Shown here: positions 57,491-64,000 of the stretch, one piece after another
How positions within the stretch are numbered: position 1 is the stretch's first letter
Layout of the letters: each line of letters starts with the position of its first letter
Assembly: GCF_036323735.1 (NCBI RefSeq)
Contig: NC_086031.1
Span: forward strand, 37,293,725 to 37,357,724
Length of the DNA stretch: 64,000 bases
Direction: 5' to 3'
Source: Rattus norvegicus
Lineage: Eukaryota; Chordata; Mammalia; Rodentia; Muridae
Made by a program: the position numbers and the translations under genes
The notes under the pieces: model-generated
Told to the model about the DNA's origin: nothing
Seen by the model: only the letters and a program-made list of their open reading frames with translations
Databases searched by the model: none

Positions 57491-58240
57491 GCCCCAAAGT
57501 TTAAATTAACCAAGATACAATCTACAGACCACAAGAAGCTCAAGAAGAAGGAAGACCAAGATGAAGATGTTTCAGTCCTTCTTAAAAAGGGGAACAAAAA
57601 ATATTCACATTGGTGGGTATGAAATCAAAGTTTTGTGTATAGACTGCAAGAATGGCCATTCTGAGCCTCTCCCACCTGGGGATCCCGCCCATATATATGC
57701 AGCCACCAAACCTAGATAATATTGAGGAAGCCAAGAAATTTATGCTGACAGGAGCCTGATATAGCTGTCTTCTGAGATGTTCTGCCAGAGCATGACAAAT
57801 AGGGAGGTGAATGATAGCAGCCAACCATTGAAATGAGAACAGGGTCCCCACTGGAGGAGTTAGAGAAAGGATTGAAGGAGCTCAAGGAGATTGCAACCCC
57901 ATAAGAACAACAATACAAATCAACCAGAGCACTCAGGGATGAATCCATTACTCAAAGTCTACACATGGACTGACCCATGGTTCCAGCTGCATATGTAGCA
58001 GAGGAAGTCCTTGTTGGGCACCAGTGAGAGGAGAAGCCCTTCATCCTGCTAAGGCTGGACCCCACAATGTAGGGGAATGTCAGGCATGGAGGTGGGAAGG
58101 GGCGTTGTTTGGGTAGGAGGAACACCCTTATAGAAGAAGGGGAGGGAATGAAATAGGAGTCTTATGGTCAGGAAACCAGGAAAAGGAGTAACATTTGAAA
58201 TGTAAATAAAAATATCCAGTAAAGAGAAGAAAAAAAAAGA
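57491..58240 (+). other. L1 3' UTR
   Basis: Carries 'cactggaggagttagagaaa', 'gagcactcagggatgaat', a G-rich tract at 58075-58150 and the terminal 'gtaacatttgaaatgtaaat'. It resembles the 44045-44412 and 26529-27235 ends more than that of the 10-17 kb L1. Confidence 0.85.
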
Positions 58241-58404
58241 GAAAAATGTATAAAAGGAATACTCTTTCTGTCAAGATCAGATCAGTTCCCATGGTCATTG
58301 CCAACATAAATAAATGTCATCTTTTTTTCCCTTTGCCAAAAAAAAAATAGATTGTGAAAATTTAAGTTTTCAAGCCCTAAGACAAGCTATGTTACTGGGG
58401 AAAT

Positions 58405-59840
58405 ACCATGTTAAGAGTGAATAATGTCATATTCTGCCACCACAGTGCTGGGTTGCACTAAAACAATATCTAATGGAAGAATCTAAGTACACTATTGTGT
58501 CATCATGATGTCATATCTTGCCCTCACAGAGTATCATCACAGCATCAGTGTATCCTATTGTATCATCACAGGGACCTGTTGTGACACCATAGTTCACTAT
58601 TGTGCCAGCATAATATCTGTGATATCACAGAATCCTATTACGACATTACAGTTCTCTACTGTGTTATCATAGTTTCACATTGTGACAGCCCAGTGCCCTA
58701 ATGTAACACAGCAATGCTCTATTGATACATGCATGAAAGAGACACATTCTGATATAACAGTTCTCTACTATGACAACATAGTGCCCTACTCTGATATAAC
58801 TGCCTCATGTGCACACACATTGCCCTGGTACACATCACAATGATCAGTTGTAAGATTACAATGCTATAAGGTGTCATCATAATGCTCTATAGTGTGTTCC
58901 TCTGTGCCAATAGAATCTCCAACTTGGCAATTTGCCATCACATTGACTTACTGTGCCATTGCAGTGCTTTACCTTATCACAGTACTACATTATATCAAGG
59001 AACCTCTTGTGCCATGCCTGTGATTCTTGCTTCATCACAGTGCCATATAGGTATATGACAAAGCCCTGCTATAGAGTCATAATACTTTATTAAGCCACAA
59101 TATTGCTCTACTGTGCATTAAAGTGACAAGTATATTATCATTATACTCTTCTGTGCCATCACAGTGCCTTGGTATGACATCAAAGGAACATGGTGTGTTA
59201 AGAGTCTTATTATATGATAATAGTATTATTTTATGACATATCCATGACCTATTATGTGAACGTAGTGATTGTGAACATAGTGATTGTAGAACACTCATCA
59301 TAGTGTTCTATTATGTCTATTATGTCTAGTATATTATTGTTATAATAATATGCCTTATTGTGAAATCAGAGTGCCTTACTCTAATATTATAGTGCAATAC
59401 TGTGTCAAAAGAATTTCCAATTTTGCTATCATATTGCATTTTTATGACAATAAATTTCCTAATGTGATATCACAATACTCTAACATTCCAAAGATGAACT
59501 CTTAGGTACAATATAGCATTTCCAAGTCTAAGTCTTACATTTCCATCAAAGAATCCTATGTTGGCATCACAATACTCATATATAGTGCACTATCAGAATA
59601 ATCTTTTATGTGATAGTAATGCCCAACCATGACATAATACTGATCTACTGAGTCATCACTGTGTTCTAGGAGACATCATGTAGTATCATAAAACTGTCCT
59701 ATTTTATATTCACAGAGTCCTATTATAATAAAACATTGCAAAACTATGTGTTTGTGGTACTCTTTTGTAGTACCAAAATGCTGTATTGTACCATTATATT
59801 GTCTTATTGTTCCATGAAAGTGCTCTACAATGAGATTTAA
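58405..59840. repeat. Degenerate ~20-bp tandem array
   Basis: About 70 diverged units of a ~20-bp motif approximating CTATTGTGACATCACAGTGC run head to tail. Unit anchors in one sampled part fall at 58743, 58763, 58784, 58803, 58823, 58843, 58863 and 58884, and spacing stays near 20 bp elsewhere. Each unit contains an imperfect palindrome (TGTGACATCACA-like). The array ends where the C/T-rich 5' region of the next L1 begins. No family name is known to me. Confidence 0.85.
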
Positions 59841-61232
59841 ATTCCTTCCTTAAGACAGCAATACTTCTGTGGATTCCACCAACCACCTCATCTAGTCTCC
59901 TCCACCCCCTCATTGCTATCAATGAGACCCTAGGTGAGGCAGCCAATTCCTGCTCAATTGTAGACCACACCTGCTAGAAGACTGGGAAAGTTAACTACAT
60001 ACCTTCTCCACTCTGTCTAGTCTCACAGACCCAACCCTCAGAATCACCCCTAGTGCTGCAATACAATGCCATCTGCAGTCTTACCTTCCTCTTCTCCACA
60101 CATCTTGTGGATCCCACAGATCATCCTCCCTGGCCTCCTCTCTGCCACTCATCACTATGATCTATTCCATAACTAGTGAAGACATACCTTCCTTGACTAC
60201 AGGCTACCTTCAGGATGATCAAGTAGGATATGTACTGACCTCCATCATGCTACCTGTGTCGCTAGTACCAATCCTCAGAGATATACTTAGAACTGCAACC
60301 GACAATCGCGTGGCTTTCCCTTTCTGCAGCCTCCAATACTCGCAAGCATTCTCTACAAAGACACCAGCAGAGCAGACCAGTAAACCAACAACATAGAGCC
60401 AACACTTTCTGTGAAAATCTAGTGAGGAAGAAGAAACTAAGGAAAAAAGCAACTACTCAACAAAGACAAACTCAGAAATCAGCACCTGGTCCTGTAATCC
60501 CTCAAACACAAATTCCTAGACACCGTCAGAACACAATAACAGCAAGAACAATCTGACTCCAACAAAGCCCATATATCCTAACACAACAGGCCTGGAATAT
60601 TGTAACATAGGAGAAGCCCAAGGAAGAGATCTTTAAACTAAATAATTATATGAAGCTGTAGAGGTACTTAAATAGGAAATGAATAATTTCATTGAAAATA
60701 TCCAAGAAAACACAAACAATTGGAGGGAATAAATAAATCCATTAAAGAAAGGAAGTAAAATACAATAACAACAACAACAACAAAACAAAATGAATAAAAC
60801 TACTCAAGACTTGAAAATAAAAGTAAAAGCTATAAAGAAACCACAGAGGAAAACCTGGAAATGAAAAATTTGGGAATATGAACAGTAACTACAGAGACAA
60901 TCATCACCAACAGAATATAAGGAATCATGTTAAGAAAAATTTTGAATCTATAAAATACCCAACACAAAACATCCAGGAAGTGTGGAACACTAGATAAACA
61001 CCAAACCAAAGAATAATAGGTATAGAGAAAGGAGAATAATTACCACCAATAGACTTATAAAATATTTTCAATAAGGATATAGAAAAAATCTTCATAAATA
61101 AATAGAAGAGTCTTATAATGGTACAAAAATCACAGAGAATACAAAATAGAACAATGAAAGAGAGAGAGGCGGGGGAGAGCTTTTCACACAAAAATACAAA
61201 CAAAATTCAAAGAAAAAAAAAGAAGTATTATT

Positions 61233-61244
61233 AAAACTCTCAAG
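61233..61244 (+). repeat. 12-bp TSD of the B2 SINE, left copy
   Basis: AAAACTCTCAAG, repeated with one change (AAAACGCTCAAG) at 61430-61441, on either side of the B2 SINE. Confidence 0.8.
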
Positions 61245-61247
61245 TAA

Positions 61248-61429
61248 GGGCTGGAGAGATGGCTCAGTGCTTGAGAGCACTGATTGCTCTTCCAGAGATA
61301 CTGAGCTCAAAAATCCCAGCAAATACATGGTGGCTCACAATCATTTGTAGTGAGATTTCATGCCCTCTTTGGTGTGTCTGAAGACAGCTACAGTGTATGT
61401 ATATATAATAAATAAATAAATCTTTGAGA
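61248..61429 (+). repeat. B2 SINE
   Basis: Nearly complete: 'gggctggagagatggctca' head (A-box region), 'gcactgattgctcttccag', 'ggtgtgtctgaagacagct' and the (AAAT)n tail at about 61408-61421. The B-box region is damaged ('gagctcaaaaatccc'), so pol III transcription is doubtful. It inserted into an L1 ORF1 remnant. Confidence 0.93.
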
Positions 61430-61441
61430 AAAACGCTCAAG
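61430..61441 (+). repeat. 12-bp TSD of the B2 SINE, right copy
   Basis: One mismatch to 61233-61244. Confidence 0.8.
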
Positions 61442-61747
61442 AAAAAAAAGTAATATTAAGGCAGACCTGTTAAAATTGCATATAAATTCTCAATGAGAAC
61501 TCTAAAAGCCAGAAGGGCTTGGATATATAAGGTGGAGACCCTAAGAGACTGCAGATACCAGCCTTGATTATTATTCCTAGCAAATCTTTAAATTACTGCA
61601 GACACAGAAAATAAGACAATCCATGATAAAAGCAAATTTTAACAATTTGAAACAGCATTACCAGAGGTGCTACAAGGAAAACTCCAAATCATGGAGGTTA
61701 ATTGCATCCATGAAAATAAAAGTCAAAAAGAAGAAACATACACATGC

Positions 61748-61752
<5 letters not shown>

Positions 61753-61818
<66 letters not shown>
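61753..61818. repeat. (CT)n microsatellite
   Basis: About 32 uninterrupted CT units between ORF1 and ORF2 of the old L1. Confidence 0.96.
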
Positions 61819-61821
<3 letters not shown>

Positions 61822-62499
61822 ATTCCAACCAATACCAACAAGAACAAAATAACAGGAATCAACATTTATTTGTCATTGATATCTCTCAATATCAGTGGTT
61901 TAAATTCCCTATTAAAACGGCACAGACTTACAGAATGGATACAAAAATGGGAAACACCCTTCTGTTAAATCCAAGAAATATAAATCATCTTCAAAATTAG
62001 CTCAGGGTTCAAGGCTTAGAAAAACATTTCAAGCAAATGCACCTTAAAAGCAATCTGGTATAGCCATTTTAATTTCTAAATAATAGACTTCAAGTAAAAA
62101 CTCATCAAAATAAATATGGAATGACCTTACATTTTCATCAAGGCAAAATCCACCAAGATGAGATGTCAATTCTTTACATCTATGACTGAAACACAAAAGC
62201 ACCCACTGTTTAAAGAAAACATTACTACAACTTAAATTACATATTGCTTCTCACACAGTGATAGTGGAAGACTTGAATATGCTAGTCACATCAGTGGGTA
62301 GGTCATCCAGACAAAAACTAAACAGAGAAATTCTAGAGCTAATGATGTTATAAACTAAATGAACCTAACAGATATTTACTTAACACTCTACTCAATATTA
62401 AAACAATGTATTGATTCAACATCTCCTGGAACTTTCTCCAAAGTAAACCACATATTTAGACATAAAACAAGTCTCTACAGTTATGAAAAAAAGAAATGA

Positions 62500-62525
62500 G
62501 AAGAAAAGAGAAGAAAGGAAGGAAG

Positions 62526-62587
<62 letters not shown>
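62500..62587. repeat. (GA)n-rich microsatellite
   Basis: GAAA units pass into about 25 GA units, inside the L1 ORF2 remnant. A short direct repeat ('aggcattctgtc' twice, 13 bp apart) follows at about 62593-62618. Confidence 0.93.
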
Positions 62588-62756
62588 CTCCAGGCATTCT
62601 GTCAGGCATTCTGTCAGACTACCATGGATTTAAGCAGATATTCAACAACAGCAAGAATAGAAAACATTCAATTCATGGAAAGCAAACTCTCCCTACTGAA
62701 TGACTACTGGGTCAAGACAGAAATAAAGAAATGAAAGGATTTTTAGAATTAAAGTA

Positions 62757-63225
62757 AAATGAATATTCCCCTCCAGTTCCTTTCTGAGACTGGAAGCAGA
62801 CCTTGTGCTACATATGTGCCTGGAGCCATGGGTTGCTTCACGTGTACTCTTTGGTTGGTGGTTTATTCCCTGGGTGCTCTGGAAAGTCTAGCTGGTTGAA
62901 TTGTTGTTCTTTCTATGGGTTGCAAACCCCTTTAGCTTCTTCAGTCCTTTTTCTAACTCCTCTACTGGGGACCGCTTGTTTAGTCCAATGGTTACATGCA
63001 AGCATTTGCTTCTATATTTGTCAGGCTCTGGCAGAGCCTCTCAGGAGACAGCTATATCAGATTCCTGTCAGCAAGCACTTCTTGGTATCAGCAATATTGT
63101 CTAGGTTTGGTGACTGTATATGAGATGGATCCCCAAATGTGGCAGTTTGAAGATGGCCTTTCCTTCAGTCTCTGCTCCACACTTTGTGTCCATATTTCCT
63201 TCTGTGAGTATTCTGTTCTCCCTTC
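62757..63225 (-). mobile_element. L1 3' UTR fragment, reversed, internal piece
   Basis: Reverse complement of an older L1 3' UTR ('tttggttggtggtttattcc', 'ggctctggcagagcctctc', 'aggagacagctatatcaga', 'gtctaggtttggtgactgt'). No T-run marks its 3' end, so the piece is truncated on both sides or is a rearranged fragment. ORF2 of the host L1 continues on both sides. Confidence 0.8.
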
Positions 63226-64000
63226 TTTATACAAACTTACTAAAAGATGGAACAAGTATATTCAACTTAGTAAAATCAGAAATAAACAGTGACATAGCAA
63301 CAGATCTTGAGGAAATTCAGAGGATTGTCAGGTCATTCTTTAAAATCCTGTATTCCAAAAAATTGGAAAATTTAAAACAAATAGATAATTTTCTCAATAA
63401 GAGCTACTTACCAATGTTAAATCAAAATCAGATGAACAATTTAATTATACTAATATAACTCCTAGTTAAAAGCATTAATGAAAAGTCTCTCCACCAAATA
63501 AAGGACAGGGCTAAATCTTTTTAGAGCAGAATTATTTCAAAGAAGAGTTATTGCCAATTCTCCTCAAATTATTTTACGAAATAGAAACAGAACAAACATT
63601 GCCAAATTCATTTTATGTGGCCATGGTTACCTTGACACTCAATCCGCATTAAGACTTAGCGAAGATTGAGAATTACAGACCAATTCCCTTATGAAAATGG
63701 ACTCAGGCCTATTAAAAAATACTTGCAGTCCAAATCCAAAAATTCATCATGCTCAAGTAGGTTTCATTTCAGAAATGCGGGAATGGATCAACATATGAAA
63801 ATGAGTAAAAGCAATCTCCTATACAAATAAATGAAAGAAAATAAAATGTGATCATTTTATTAGAAGACAAAAAAATCCAGCATTCCTTCATGGTAATAAT
63901 ACTAGTGAAAATGTGGACATAGTTAAACATGATAAAGGCAATTTATAGCAACCCTAGAGCCAACATCAAATTAAATATAGAGAAACTCAAAGCAATTCCA

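Larger units (their letters stand above)
51805..58240 (+). mobile_element. Decayed full-length L1 with 5' UTR
   Basis: A second near-complete L1 in plus orientation: repeated 5' UTR (51805-52609), ORF1 (52610-53692), ORF2 (about 53760-57490) and 3' UTR (57491-58240) ending in AATAAA-like text and an A-rich tail. It is older than the 10-17 kb copy, as many more stops, indels and the loss of the RT catalytic motif show. No TSD could be recognised, perhaps because of age. Confidence 0.93.
60441..61640 (+). pseudogene. Old L1 ORF1 remnant, split by a B2 SINE
   Basis: The N-terminal region is Q/N/T-rich ('caacaaagacaaactcaga', 'ccctcaaacacaaattcct'). A coiled-coil-like A-rich stretch with a CAA-repeat at 60765-60785 follows, then the RRM ('aaagaataataggtataga'). 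After the SINE comes the C-terminal domain ('ctctaaaagccagaagggc'). Multiple stops are present. Confidence 0.75.
59850..64000 (+). mobile_element. Old Lx-type L1, cut by the window end
   Basis: C/T-rich 5' UTR (59850-60440), Q/N-rich ORF1 start and ORF1 remnant (to about 61640), then ORF2 endonuclease and the RT start to the window edge. Interrupted by a B2 SINE (61248-61429), CT and GA microsatellites and a minus-strand L1 fragment (about 62757-63225). Resembles the old element at 6190, for example 'ggaccacacagatcttctc' there and 'ggatcccacagatcatcct' here. The 3' part lies beyond the window. Confidence 0.85.
61840..64000 (+). pseudogene. Old L1 ORF2 remnant, partial
   Basis: The endonuclease begins 'gtcattgatatctctcaat' and passes 'gatagtggaagacttgaat' (GDFN equivalent, near 62265). 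The linker and RT start resume at about 63236 after the inserted L1 fragment ('ttagtaaaatcagaaataa', 'acagatcttgaggaaattc'). The RT continues to the window edge. It has no intact frame and its end is unseen. Confidence 0.8.

Noticed and set aside
58405..59840. CRISPR-like array
   Set aside because: Units are contiguous without spacers and diverged; the setting is a rodent nuclear genome, so it is a tandem repeat.
61248..61330. tRNA gene from the tRNA-like head of the B2 SINE
   Set aside because: It is continuous with a B2 body and AAAT tail, and has a damaged B-box; no cloverleaf can be formed.
1..64000. Rat ID (BC1-derived) SINE elements as species marker
   Set aside because: I looked for the 'tagctcagtggtagagcgc' head and found no convincing copy, so they are not used as evidence for rat.

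Overview
This is intergenic, repeat-dominated DNA from a murid rodent nuclear genome, most probably rat (Rattus). It is AT-rich, has no credible host protein-coding exon, and is full of murid LINE-1 (L1/Lx), B1, B2/B3 and B4-type SINEs, rodent LTR fragments and dinucleotide microsatellites. The rat attribution rests on the youngest L1, which has two ~606-bp GC-rich 5' UTR monomers and a rat-like ORF1. Family names come from pattern recognition without a database search, so subfamily names are tentative.

Layout. 1-6.2 kb: low-copy DNA with scattered SINE and LTR-like pieces. 6.2-18.8 kb: an old L1 split by a full-length younger L1 (9977-16990) with a 14-bp target-site duplication (TSD). 18.8-25.4 kb: another old Lx-type L1. 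It is split by a ~3.9-kb LTR-retroelement retrosequence (19414-23307), itself carrying a young minus-strand L1 tail (22281-22742), and by an L1 3' fragment (23904-24350). 25.4-27.2 kb: a 5'-truncated L1. 27.2-51.8 kb: mostly low-copy DNA with many degraded B4/B1/B2 SINEs, MaLR/RMER-like LTR fragments, short L1 pieces, microsatellites and one notable hairpin (36182-36269). 51.8-58.2 kb: a decayed full-length L1 with its 5' UTR. 58.4-59.84 kb: a degenerate ~20-bp-period tandem array. 59.85-64 kb: an old Lx-type L1 running off the window, carrying a B2 SINE and a minus-strand L1 fragment.

How the parts relate. The sequence reads as layered retrotransposition. The L1 proteins encoded by elements like the 10-17 kb copy are the likely machinery that placed the SINEs, the truncated L1s and, most interestingly, the LTR-element copy, which carries L1-type hallmarks rather than retroviral ones. 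All L1 reading frames here are broken. The 10-17 kb copy is nearly intact, with one nonsense codon in ORF1 and five frame-breaking lesions plus a changed endonuclease catalytic residue in ORF2. I found no operon, CRISPR array, tRNA/rRNA gene or previously undescribed protein system. The best candidates for undescribed structure are the retrosequence, the 20-bp array and the hairpin.
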